DNA from: Fibrobacterota bacterium
GTDB taxonomy: Bacteria; Fibrobacterota; Chitinivibrionia; Chitinivibrionales; Chitinispirillaceae
Assembly: GCA_023459055.1 (NCBI GenBank)
Contig: JAEWVR010000015.1
Coordinates: 1-64,000 of the forward strand
DNA length: 64,000 nucleotides
Reading direction: 5' to 3'
Under the pieces are notes generated by a model. The model did no database searches. It worked only from the letters and a program-made list of their open reading frames with translations, and was not told the DNA's origin. The position numbers and the translations under genes are program-made. Below, piece by piece: positions 24,209-33,594 of this stretch; the stretch's first letter is position 1; every line of letters starts with the position of its first letter.

Positions 24209-26207
24209 CAATAGATAACGTTTTACTTTTATCAATGACGGTTCTGATTTTATTGATAAGATCATTGCAGTGAAGTGGTTTATGCATAAACGCTGATATG
24301 CCCATTTCCTGTGCATTTTCCTCATTAATAAACTCGCTGTGACCAGTGCAGAGAATGACCGGTATATTCGGCCGGATTTTTCGTATCTCCCTGAATAACG
24401 TGTCGCCTGTCATATTGGGCATGGTCATATCGGTAATGATACAATCGTAAACATCAGGATTACTTCTGAATGTGTTAAGTGCATCAATCGGATTGACTTC
24501 CGTCTTGACCTGAAAACCGCGGTCTTCAAGCATCAGTTTACCGATTTCTGTAATATCCGCTTCATCATCAACAAACAGAATTGATTCTGATCCTGTGGAG
24601 TTGGTATCACTGGTATTCACGGCTGTATCGGTTTTTGTACGTACGATTGGAAGGTAGACGGTAAACGTGGTTCCCTGTTCAGGGTTGCTGCGCATCGTAA
24701 TGCACCCATCATGATTTTTTATGATACCATGAACAACGGCAAGCCCCATCCCGGATCCCTTTTGTTTTCCGCGGGTCGTGAAGTAGGGGTCGAAGATTCT
24801 GCCTGCGATTTCCTGCGGGATACCGGGTCCGTTATCATTGATATCAATTGCAACGTAGTTACCCTCCGGTAAGCTGCTGCAATTTTCGATTTTGTCTGGC
24901 GACAGGTGTCTGGTGCCAACGGTAATAGTGATTATACCATCACGGTTTTGCAGTGCCTGGGCAGCGTTGACACAAAGATTCATGATCACCTGATGCATCT
25001 GTGATGGATCGGCCAGGATCATCTCTTTATTGATATCAAGATTCAGACGGATATCAATATTTGCCGGAATTGTTGATCGAAGAAAAGCAAGTGCCTCCGA
25101 AATGATCGGCCCGATGTCCACCGGCTTTTTTAATATATCTACTTTACGGCTGAATGTCAGGAGCTGCTGAATGATATCCCTGGCACGGGTAATTGCTTTT
25201 TCGATATGCGTTATATGGTTATGAGCGACATGCTCTGATGGTATCGCTCTGAGGGAAAGTTCTGTGTATCCCATGAGAATACTGAGAATGTTGTTAAAAT
25301 CATGCGCAATACCCCCGGCAAGCGTTCCAATGGCTTCCAGCTTTTGTGAGTGCCTGACCTGTTCCTCAAGTTTACATTTTTCCTCTTCCGCTTTTTTTTG
25401 CTGTGTTATGTTGAATATAGTGCCGTGGAGAAGTTTCTCGTTGCCGATTTTTACAATACGTGCGCTTTCTTTCATCCAGAGAATCTGGCCGTTTTTTGTA
25501 ATAATGCGATATTCAATGTCAGTCTCGGTTTCAGGGAATTCAAAGCATATTTTGCGCTTATGCCGTACATCGGAAATATCATCGGGGTGAATGATGCTGT
25601 TCCATTTTTGCTGTCTGGTAAAATCTGATGCAGTATAGCCGGTTATCGCTTCTATTGCACCTCTGAAAAGACGAGGTGTAAAGGTATCAAGCTGGTCTAT
25701 AGAAACCTGATAGGCGATACCTTTAAAGTTATCGATAAATGTACTGAGTAATTCCTCGCTCTGATGCAGCCGCGCTTCATTGCGTTTTCTGTCTGAAATA
25801 TCGCGGCATATACAGAAAATGAGTTTTTTACCATCAATGATAGTTCCGCTGTTACTCAGTTCTACATCAAAAGTCGTTTTGTCTTTGCGGGTGTGAACAG
25901 TGTTGAAATGATGGCCCTTGTCATCGACTGCTGTTGCGAGCTTAAGAACGCTTTCCTTTGCAAGTGTTTTATCCCAGTCCCAGACATGCAGGTTGCCGGT
26001 TTCTTCAAGCGTGTACCCGATCATGTCTGCAAATTTCTGATTGGCGTAAACAGCTTTACAACCATCATCAAGGATAACGATACCATCACGGGACTGTTCC
26101 ACAAGTTTCCGGAATCTGAACTCTGCATTTTTTAAAACTGCATTCTCGGATTGCAGTGCCGCTAATTCTTCAATCAACCTGGTGTTTTTGGGCTTAAAAA
26201 TGTTCAT
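24198..26207 (-). CDS. Hybrid sensor histidine kinase (PAS-PAS-HisKA-HATPase-REC)
   Basis: 669 residues. A short coiled coil is followed by PAS 1 (about 25-145) and PAS 2 (about 150-275, with the W.S.IHPDD signature). The HisKA box GGIAHDFNNIL has the phospho-accepting His at 302. The ATPase domain carries the N box VIMNLCVNAAQAL, the G1 box DNGPGIP, and YFTTRGKQKGSGMGLA. A C-terminal receiver domain has the phospho-acceptor Asp at 593 (IITDMTMPN). No transmembrane segment is seen, so sensing is cytoplasmic. There is no neighbouring response regulator, so the output partner is unknown. PAS ligands cannot be read from the sequence. Confidence 0.93.
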   Translation of the reverse strand: MNIFKPKNTRLIEELAALQSENAVLKNAEFRFRKLVEQSRDGIVILDDGCKAVYANQKFADMIGYTLEETGNLHVWDWDKTLAKESVLKLATAVDDKGHHFNTVHTRKDKTTFDVELSNSGTIIDGKKLIFCICRDISDRKRNEARLHQSEELLSTFIDNFKGIAYQVSIDQLDTFTPRLFRGAIEAITGYTASDFTRQQKWNSIIHPDDISDVRHKRKICFEFPETETDIEYRIITKNGQILWMKESARIVKIGNEKLLHGTIFNITQQKKAEEEKCKLEEQVRHSQKLEAIGTLAGGIAHDFNNILSILMGYTELSLRAIPSEHVAHNHITHIEKAITRARDIIQQLLTFSRKVDILKKPVDIGPIISEALAFLRSTIPANIDIRLNLDINKEMILADPSQMHQVIMNLCVNAAQALQNRDGIITITVGTRHLSPDKIENCSSLPEGNYVAIDINDNGPGIPQEIAGRIFDPYFTTRGKQKGSGMGLAVVHGIIKNHDGCITMRSNPEQGTTFTVYLPIVRTKTDTAVNTSDTNSTGSESILFVDDEADITEIGKLMLEDRGFQVKTEVNPIDALNTFRSNPDVYDCIITDMTMPNMTGDTLFREIRKIRPNIPVILCTGHSEFINEENAQEMGISAFMHKPLHCNDLINKIRTVIDKSKTLSIAGS

Positions 26208-27067
26208 AAGAGTGTTCTTTAGGATAGTGTTAAATGATGTATGGTTATTACTATAGTATCAGATGCATTATTCAGGTGCCGGCGAATAAGTACAACATAG
26301 TAACATGGAAAATTTTTCACTAAACCATGGCTAAAAGGCCTTGCGCGCCTGATTGTTAGAAAATAATATAAGTGCAAGCATCGCTCCGATACAACAATTC
26401 TGTTGAAAAACTGTTGTCTTTCCTGCAAAGTGTATCAGACGTTGCTGCTTAATTATTTGCCGGTAACACCGGTGTATGTATTATTATGTGTAGTTTGTTT
26501 CCACTACGATATTATTTCTTTTAAATTCATAAGTGGAAGGGGAATAATAATTGATTCTGTATTGATTTGGTGATGAATCTTTAAAGCAGGATAATAACTG
26601 ACAGGCCATACATAAATGTATCAGCAATGATAGGTATTTCAAGTAATTGTGGAAGCGATTAACAATGGTGTCGCGAAAATGAAGAGAAATTATTTCTTCA
26701 ATCAGATAACTTTTAGATATATGTCAAGAATCTGCAGTCTGAACATCTTATATTAATACTCTTAACAAAGATATTAAATTTATGAAATTTGCGAATAATA
26801 ACCTCAATATCTGCCATTTTTTACTACGATTATTAATTTGATAAGTGATAATAACTCTGATTGAATTGTGTTATGAATTGTTAGGATTTTTTCTTGGATT
26901 AATTCTTTACAAGAACTATATTATCCGTGTAGTGAGGATAGGAGTTGGTAGGTCCTGGTGTATTCTCCTGTTTTTTATCTTGTTGTCAATTAAAAATTTT
27001 TATACGATATAATTTTTTGTGAAGTAAGTGATGCATTGTACTTTTTGAAGAGAGCGGTGTTAGGATT
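26208..27067. other. Long intergenic region upstream of the exopolysaccharide locus
   Basis: 860 bp between the divergent histidine kinase and the first export gene, with no supportable gene; the small minus-strand frame at 26219-26428 looks spurious. The region is AT-rich and presumably holds the promoter and a long leader of the exopolysaccharide operon. TTACTACGATTA at 26821-26832 also occurs upstream of the cellulase gene (13369-13380). I find no JUMPstart, riboswitch or sigma-54 site. Confidence 0.6.
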
Positions 27068-28648
27068 ATGATCATTTTCAGGAAACATGAACTGAACTCA
27101 GGCTTCTTACGCAGGTTTTTAACAGCTTCAGTTCTTTGTGCTGTATCACAGCTTTATGCGCAGGATTTCCGGTCAGCTTCTCCAGGTGCAAATCAGTTGA
27201 CCTATCAGATTCTGCAGCCAAGGTCGTCCGCAGATATAAAAAGTGTTCCCTCAGTTGATCCTGCAATTTACATACTTGGATCTGGTGATGTCATAGAAAT
27301 AAGGTCTTCAAAAACGCCCTGGAATGTATACTCCGGAACAGTTAATGAGGCTGGTGGGCTTTTCATTCCGGGCCTTGGTAAATTTGATGTCGGCAATAAA
27401 CCGTTTGAAACTGCCAGAAAAGAGATGACCGGTTTTCTATTACAGCAGAATCCGAGAGATGAAATCGACATAACGCTTTCTATACCAAAGCAGGTAGAGG
27501 TTATTGTTACCGGGGATGCAGTTAATTCGGGCAGTTTTCGCCTGAGTGGTGCGCTGCGTATTCTTGATGCACTAAAACTCGCAATCAGGGATTCCATGTC
27601 CCTTTTTAGAGATATACATTACAGAAATGTCAGTGTTACTCTCAGGGGTAAAACCACATATTATGATTTGTCCAGTTTTATCTCTAATGGAGTCGGTACT
27701 GAAAATCCATATTTATATTCCGGAGCAATAATTTCTGTAAATCCCCCGACAAAATGGATTACCGTATCTGGCGCTGTTTCAAGCCCTTTCCCTGAATCAA
27801 TTCCGGAGCGTGAAGACGATACGTATGGAGCGATATTCAAACTATTCAAACTTACTGAGTATGCTGATACAACAAATATTCTAATATACCGGTCAGGGAT
27901 ACAGGTAACACGATACACATTGTCTCAGCTATCAGGTGAAAAAGTAAAAGATCTTGATTATGTAGTTGTCGGTTCGAGTAAACCGCCAAAACAGCTTATT
28001 CAGGTCTCAATAAAAGGCGAGGTAAAAAACCCTGGTACATATCCTTTGGCGACTGGTTCTGTGTTTTCTGCACGTGAGGTTATCTCTGTTTCCGGGGGCG
28101 TTACTGAAAATGGTGATTCCAGCCGTGTATATATTATAAGAAAAGATCCTCTTGGTAATTTGTCAAGTCGTATCGGTAAGGAATTCGGGGATATGCCCCA
28201 GCGCAAAGACCCGCTCAATCAACGAATGATTGCATCCGGAGACTACAGAATAATTCCTCTCAGGACTGCATCGGTGGCACTAGCGAATGACGATGTTATT
28301 ATTGTTCCGGAGGTATCAAAGACAGTATTTGTAAGCGGGAATGTCAGAAAACCGGGAGCCTACCAGTATGTCAAAGGTGAGTCGATGAAATACTATATCA
28401 AACTTGCCGGAGGTGCGACTAAAAAGGCAGACCGGAGAAACTGCAGCATAGTGACCGCCTACAGTGATTATTGGGTTGTAAAGACAACACCTGACATTGA
28501 AGCCGGCGATCTTATCCTTGTACCAAATCGTCCACAGAATGAGAGATTGCAGCGCTATGATATGATTCTTAAGACTATTTATTACCTAGCAATAACAATC
28601 ACTGCCGGCGTTACTGTTGGAAAAGCATTTGACCTTATTGACGAATAG
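27068..28648 (+). CDS. Wza-type polysaccharide export protein (SLBB domains)
   Basis: 526 residues with a signal peptide ending near AQDF. The poly-export (PES) domain is recognised by YILGSGDVIEIR and GTVNEAGGLFIPGLGKFDV (residues ~68-120). Several SLBB repeats follow: QVEVIVTGDAVNSGSFRLSG, QVSIKGEVKNPGTYPL and TVFVSGNVRKPGAYQYVKG. A hydrophobic helix near the C-terminus (TIYYLAITITAGVTVG) may span the outer membrane. Wza-like proteins form the outer-membrane channel for exopolysaccharide. It is the first gene of the plus-strand arm, 16 bp before the Wzz/Wzc-like gene. Confidence 0.9.
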   Translation: MIIFRKHELNSGFLRRFLTASVLCAVSQLYAQDFRSASPGANQLTYQILQPRSSADIKSVPSVDPAIYILGSGDVIEIRSSKTPWNVYSGTVNEAGGLFIPGLGKFDVGNKPFETARKEMTGFLLQQNPRDEIDITLSIPKQVEVIVTGDAVNSGSFRLSGALRILDALKLAIRDSMSLFRDIHYRNVSVTLRGKTTYYDLSSFISNGVGTENPYLYSGAIISVNPPTKWITVSGAVSSPFPESIPEREDDTYGAIFKLFKLTEYADTTNILIYRSGIQVTRYTLSQLSGEKVKDLDYVVVGSSKPPKQLIQVSIKGEVKNPGTYPLATGSVFSAREVISVSGGVTENGDSSRVYIIRKDPLGNLSSRIGKEFGDMPQRKDPLNQRMIASGDYRIIPLRTASVALANDDVIIVPEVSKTVFVSGNVRKPGAYQYVKGESMKYYIKLAGGATKKADRRNCSIVTAYSDYWVVKTTPDIEAGDLILVPNRPQNERLQRYDMILKTIYYLAITITAGVTVGKAFDLIDE

Positions 28649-28664
28649 TGAAAGAAAACAAACT

Positions 28665-30482
28665 ATGAGTATGAAAGACTATATCTATCTATTAAAACGC
28701 TACTGGTTGATAATCTGTGTGATTTCAGCATTAACAGCGATAATTGCATTTGTCTATCTGAAGAATGTTACTCCGGTTTACGAAGCCAGCTGCAAGTTGT
28801 TAATTTTTGATAAGAACAAAAGTGACGCAATGCTTGATCAGAAGGATATGGTTCTTGGAACACTGGGAAAATCAGACCCTATTACGACCCAGATCGAGGT
28901 AATGAAGACTGCGCCTATTTACAAGGATGTCATAGATCGCTGCAAACTGGTTGATAAAAACGGGCAACCTCTTGATCCGGTTAAATTCAAGGATGGATTT
29001 ACAATTCAGGCAGTACGGCTATCGAATGTTGTCACTGTTTCGTATAAATCAATAAATCCGGATTCTGCGATACAGATTTTAAATACATTTGTAAACGTTG
29101 TAATCGAACAGAATCTGAATCTGAACAGGGAAGAGGTACGTAATATGCGTACCTTTATTGAAAAACAGCTTGACAACCAGAGGGGCAGACTTGAAGAGAT
29201 TGAACAGGCATCTGTCAATTTCAAGAAACGTGAGAAGACTGTCGCGATTAATCTGCAGACGCAGTCGCAGATAAATACGGCAGCTGAAATTGAATCTGCT
29301 ATAATGAAAATTGAAGGTGAGCGTCAGGGGGTTCTTGCGCAGCAGAAGCAGCTTGAAGTGTCCCTGAATGATCCGCGAGCTCAGGCTGATCCTTTTTATG
29401 TATCAAAACTTAATATGTACGAGCAGGGAAAAAACAAACTGTCGAGTCTTGAGGCACAGATAGCATCACTTACAAGGCAGCTTCGCTCTATTAATTATCA
29501 ATTGTCAAGCAGACCCCAGGAAGAGGTCAACCTGACACGGTTTCTCCGTGATGAAAAAATTGCCGAGAAGACCTACACAGACTTGCTCTCGAAGCTTCAG
29601 GAGCTTGAGATTAAGGAAGCCGCAAGAACCGCAAGTATAAAGCTTCTTGAACCTGCAATGGCATCACAGTTTCCCGTCTCTCCAAAGAAAAAGAAACTGA
29701 TGTTTATTTCGTTAATTGCCGGATTGTTTATTGGCTGTGGCGTTGCTTATCTTCTTGTCATGCTAAAGGGACACCCTTATACATTGTCAACGATTAAAGA
29801 TATTCTTCCCTATGACATTCTCGGAACAATACCGGTAGTATCTAAAAAGGAACTATTCTTTTTCAGGGATGCACCAGCTAAACCCCAGACTGAATTAATA
29901 CGGTATATTCACACAAATCTAAATTTTAAAGGGCTTTATTATTCGAAACATGTAAATCTTCTGGTGTCAAGCGCCTCTGCATCTGAAGGTAAACGAACCG
30001 TTAGCCTGAACCTTGCGTGTGCGATAGCGGAGACAGGACGGCGGGTAGTTCTTGTCAATATGGATCTCAGGAGAAATGCTTTTTCGGAGTTGCTTCAATT
30101 ACAAACAGTCAAGGGTGTTACAGATTATCTTACCGGCAGTGCCGGATTTGAGGATATCTGCAGTCACAATAAGGAATTTGGATTTGATATCATTGATGCA
30201 GGAAAAACGTCAGCCGTGCCTGTCAGAGTTTTTCTTATGGGAAAAGTCAGTGAATTCTTTACGACACTTTCAGGTAAGTATGATGTTTGTGTGTTTTGCA
30301 GTGCGCCTGTTTTGACATCATCAGAAACGATCGATCTGTGCCGTTACATGACTGGAATTGTTCTTGTTACCGATATGGTTACATCAGATACAAATTCCAT
30401 TATTGCAATGAATACGCTTATAGGAAACAAGGGATTACCGGTACTCGGAACAATTGTCAATCGTATGAATTCGCGTATATAG
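28665..30482 (+). CDS. Wzz/Wzc-like chain-length protein with degenerate tyrosine-kinase domain
   Basis: 605 residues from the ATG at 28665; an ATG at 28671 is also possible. An N-terminal Wzz segment with a membrane helix (WLIICVISALTAIIAF) is followed by a long periplasmic coiled coil (~160-330). The second helix follows the GNVR-type PVSPKKKK motif. The C-terminal BY-kinase-like domain keeps a Walker A variant SASASEGKRT (~435) and an A' motif VVLVNMDLRR. The Walker B position reads VCVFCSAPVL where family members have an Asp, and there is no C-terminal tyrosine cluster. It may therefore be catalytically weak or dead, acting as a structural co-polymerase. Confidence 0.87.
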   Translation: MSMKDYIYLLKRYWLIICVISALTAIIAFVYLKNVTPVYEASCKLLIFDKNKSDAMLDQKDMVLGTLGKSDPITTQIEVMKTAPIYKDVIDRCKLVDKNGQPLDPVKFKDGFTIQAVRLSNVVTVSYKSINPDSAIQILNTFVNVVIEQNLNLNREEVRNMRTFIEKQLDNQRGRLEEIEQASVNFKKREKTVAINLQTQSQINTAAEIESAIMKIEGERQGVLAQQKQLEVSLNDPRAQADPFYVSKLNMYEQGKNKLSSLEAQIASLTRQLRSINYQLSSRPQEEVNLTRFLRDEKIAEKTYTDLLSKLQELEIKEAARTASIKLLEPAMASQFPVSPKKKKLMFISLIAGLFIGCGVAYLLVMLKGHPYTLSTIKDILPYDILGTIPVVSKKELFFFRDAPAKPQTELIRYIHTNLNFKGLYYSKHVNLLVSSASASEGKRTVSLNLACAIAETGRRVVLVNMDLRRNAFSELLQLQTVKGVTDYLTGSAGFEDICSHNKEFGFDIIDAGKTSAVPVRVFLMGKVSEFFTTLSGKYDVCVFCSAPVLTSSETIDLCRYMTGIVLVTDMVTSDTNSIIAMNTLIGNKGLPVLGTIVNRMNSRI

Positions 30483-30522
30483 CTTTTTGTCATAGTTATT
30501 TAATCTAAAAAGAGTAAGGATC

Positions 30523-31962
30523 ATGAACACCCACATTATCAAACGCCAGATACTAATGGAACTCTTACAGCTTTTTGATATTCTAATGATAGGGGCTGTA
30601 TTTTTTCTTGCAATGGTTTTAGCAGCGGGGGAATTTGATGTTAAGTCAATATTTTCACTTGTAAATGTGCGTATTTCTATTCCAAATATACTGTTTCTTA
30701 CTATCTACAGTGCACTATGTCATCTGATCCTGCGTGCGAATGGAATGTATGATTCTCACAGGCTTACGAGCTTTTACCATGAAGTACTGACGATTTTAAA
30801 AGTTTGCAGCCTTTTTACCGTAGTTCTTTTTGCGGGAAACATTGTCTATGAAATCCGTATTGTAAATCTTACGTTTATAAACTATTATCTGACCATGCTT
30901 ATTGTTTTTTTCATTCTCAATCGAATTGTTCTGCGTTCGTTGCTTGTAGTACTTCGTATTAAAGGACGAAATATTCGAAATGTTCTGATTATCGGAAAAA
31001 ATCATCGATCCGAAAAATATGCACGAAAAATTATTTCAGGAAAAAAACTTGGCTACAGGTTTTGTGGCTATGTTGATGCAGCGGACAAAGTGGACACTGG
31101 TGATAAAAGTCAGTTCGTCTGTGATCTTGGTGGATTTCGCGAATATGTAAGAAAGAATGTTGTCGAAGAGATTTTTCTTTTTCTGCCGATAAAATCTTTT
31201 TATGATGAGCTCAGTGAGATTGTTGAAACATGTGAAGAGCAGGGAATAATTGTACGGATGTGTACAGACCTGTTCCGTCTCAAGCTGGCTAAAGCAAAAG
31301 TTGAACAGGTTGATTCTGATATGTTAATTACATTGTTTACCGGTAATATGAACAGGTCATCCGTTATTGTAAAGGAATTTATTGACTTCTTTTTTGCTGC
31401 TGTTTTGATTATTCTTATTTCTCCGATTATGATTATTGCTGCGCTTCTGATAAAGATTTTTTCACCTGGTCCCGTTTTTTTCACACAGGAACGGATAGGA
31501 CTTCACAAAAGGAAGTTCAAAATTTACAAATTCCGTACAATGTATGTTGATGCGGAAAAGCAACTTGAGAAACTTGCAAAGTTTAATGAGATGGGTGCAG
31601 ACGGAGCATTCAAAATGAAGGATGATCCGCGTGTGACACCTATTGGAAAATTTTTTCGCAAATACAGCATCGATGAGCTGCCTCAGTTTTTCAATGTTCT
31701 AAAAGGTGATATGAGTCTCATTGGTCCACGCCCGCTAACCGTAAGAGACTATAATGGATTCTCAATCGACAACCACCGCAGACGGTTCAGTGTCAAGCCG
31801 GGGCTTACCTGCTTGTGGCAGATAAGCGGCAGAAGCGGTATCTCTTTCAACGAATGGATGAAACTTGACATGGAATATATTGACAACTGGTCACTGAAGC
31901 TGGATTTGAAAATTCTTGTAAAGACAGCTGTGACGGTTGTTACTGCGAGGGGGGCTCATTGA
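30523..31962 (+). CDS. Undecaprenyl-phosphate sugar phosphotransferase (WbaP/WcaJ-type)
   Basis: 479 residues. Four predicted N-terminal membrane helices, then a nucleotide-binding-like cytoplasmic region (RNVLIIGKNHRSEKYARKI). The C-terminal bacterial sugar transferase domain has KIYKFRTMYVDAE, DELPQFFNVLKGDMSLIGPRP and VKPGLTCLWQISGR, all core motifs of polyisoprenyl-phosphate hexose-1-phosphate transferases. It puts the first sugar phosphate on undecaprenyl phosphate to prime the repeat unit at the inner membrane. AAGGATC precedes the ATG. The sugar identity (glucose or galactose) cannot be told from the sequence. Confidence 0.93.
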   Translation: MNTHIIKRQILMELLQLFDILMIGAVFFLAMVLAAGEFDVKSIFSLVNVRISIPNILFLTIYSALCHLILRANGMYDSHRLTSFYHEVLTILKVCSLFTVVLFAGNIVYEIRIVNLTFINYYLTMLIVFFILNRIVLRSLLVVLRIKGRNIRNVLIIGKNHRSEKYARKIISGKKLGYRFCGYVDAADKVDTGDKSQFVCDLGGFREYVRKNVVEEIFLFLPIKSFYDELSEIVETCEEQGIIVRMCTDLFRLKLAKAKVEQVDSDMLITLFTGNMNRSSVIVKEFIDFFFAAVLIILISPIMIIAALLIKIFSPGPVFFTQERIGLHKRKFKIYKFRTMYVDAEKQLEKLAKFNEMGADGAFKMKDDPRVTPIGKFFRKYSIDELPQFFNVLKGDMSLIGPRPLTVRDYNGFSIDNHRRRFSVKPGLTCLWQISGRSGISFNEWMKLDMEYIDNWSLKLDLKILVKTAVTVVTARGAH

Positions 31963-32058
31963 TTCGGAATACACACAAGTACTAAATTACGATGAATATT
32001 GAAATTGTTGGCAACCAACAATTCACAAGAGTGTAGAAATATTCTGCTATAGGAAATA

Positions 32059-33594
32059 ATGTCTTCAGAAAATAATAAACGTATTGCAAAAAACACATTG
32101 ATGCTGTACTTCAGGATGCTCTTCTCAATGGGAGTGTCGTTATACACATCACGTGTTGTTTTAAACACTCTTGGTGTAAATGACTTTGGAATTTATAACG
32201 TTGTGGGCGGACTTGTTACTGCATTCACACTTGTGAGTGGAAGTCTGTCCAGTGCATCACAGCGGTTCATATCATTTGAATTGGGAAAAAAAGAAAAACA
32301 CAATTTGCGTGATGTCTTCTCAACTACGGTAACAGTTCATGTTCTGCTTGCAGGAATTATTCTTGTTCTGGCTGAGAGTGTGGGTATATGGTTTTTAAAT
32401 AATCATATGAAAATTGACTCTGCGCGAATGTATGCGGCAAACTGGGTTTTCCAGTGTTCTTTGTTCGCATTTATTATCTCGCTTATAAGTACTCCCTATA
32501 ATGCTGCCATTATTGCATATGAAAAGATGAAAACCTTCGCATACATTGGAATTGGGGAAGTGATACTGAAGCTTATATTAGTACTTCTGCTGCCATTTCT
32601 GCTGTTTGACAAACTGATAGTATATTCAATTTTCATAATGGCAATTGCGATAATTGTAAGAATCCTTTATGGCTATTATTGTAAAAAAAGGTTGAGTGAG
32701 TGTGTATTTGTTTTTACGTGGAATAAAGGATTGTTTAAAAGTATTGCTGGTTTTGCCGGGTGGAATTTTATTGGTGTAAGTTCTTCAGTACTTGCTTCTC
32801 AGGGTGTAAGTATTATTCTTAATATATTCTGTGGTGTTACTGTTAATGCTGCACAGGGAATTGCCAGGCAGGTTCAGCATGCTGTTACAGGGTTCATTAC
32901 AAATTTTATGACTGCTCTGAATCCTCAGATTACAAAATCCTATGCAAGCAATAATCATGAATATATGATGTCACTTGTTTTTCAGGGTGCTCGATATTCT
33001 TTTTATCTGATGTTTCTTTTTTCTTTACCAATAATTATTGAAACGGAAACAATTCTGCGTTTATGGCTTAAAATTGTTCCTGATTACGCGGTAGTATTTG
33101 TACAACTGACTTTGATTCTTGCGATAAGTCAGACTTATTCTCAAACGTTAATTACTGCTATGCTTGCAACTGGTAAAATAAAGACATATCAGATCATTGT
33201 TGGAGGAATCCAGATGTTAAATTTCCCACTTTCCTATATTGCTCTTAAGTTTGGATTTTCCCCGGAGAGTACAATTACGATTGCGATTATAATTTCATTC
33301 GCATGTCTTGCAGCACGTCTGGTTTTGTTAAAAAGTATGATAAAATTACCTGTAAAGCGTTATATTGTGAATGTCTTTTTAAACACATGCATCGTCACAC
33401 TTCTTTCAATCATTATTCCATTTGCTGCTCATTATTTAATGTCGAGTGGTTTGGTAAGACTTTTCAGTGTGATCATTCTTTGTATTTTATCTACTTCATT
33501 CATTATTTATTTTGTTGGTATTTCAAAAGCAGAGAGGGCTTTTGTTAATACCAAAGTACAAGCAATGGGAGTTAAGTATGGTATTGTTCGATAA
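32059..33594 (+). CDS. Wzx-type polysaccharide flippase
   Basis: 511 residues with about 12-14 hydrophobic segments. The N-terminus (KRIAKNTLMLYFRMLFSMGVSLYTSRVVL...GVNDFGIYNVVGG) matches the MATE/PST-type oligosaccharide flippase family. It moves lipid-linked repeat units across the inner membrane. AGGAAATA precedes the ATG. Its 3' end overlaps the next gene by 17 bp and contains that gene's ribosome binding site. Confidence 0.9.
   Translation: MSSENNKRIAKNTLMLYFRMLFSMGVSLYTSRVVLNTLGVNDFGIYNVVGGLVTAFTLVSGSLSSASQRFISFELGKKEKHNLRDVFSTTVTVHVLLAGIILVLAESVGIWFLNNHMKIDSARMYAANWVFQCSLFAFIISLISTPYNAAIIAYEKMKTFAYIGIGEVILKLILVLLLPFLLFDKLIVYSIFIMAIAIIVRILYGYYCKKRLSECVFVFTWNKGLFKSIAGFAGWNFIGVSSSVLASQGVSIILNIFCGVTVNAAQGIARQVQHAVTGFITNFMTALNPQITKSYASNNHEYMMSLVFQGARYSFYLMFLFSLPIIIETETILRLWLKIVPDYAVVFVQLTLILAISQTYSQTLITAMLATGKIKTYQIIVGGIQMLNFPLSYIALKFGFSPESTITIAIIISFACLAARLVLLKSMIKLPVKRYIVNVFLNTCIVTLLSIIIPFAAHYLMSSGLVRLFSVIILCILSTSFIIYFVGISKAERAFVNTKVQAMGVKYGIVR

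Noticed and set aside
26219..26428. 69-codon minus-strand frame before the exopolysaccharide locus
   Set aside because: No Shine-Dalgarno sequence and no protein-like features.
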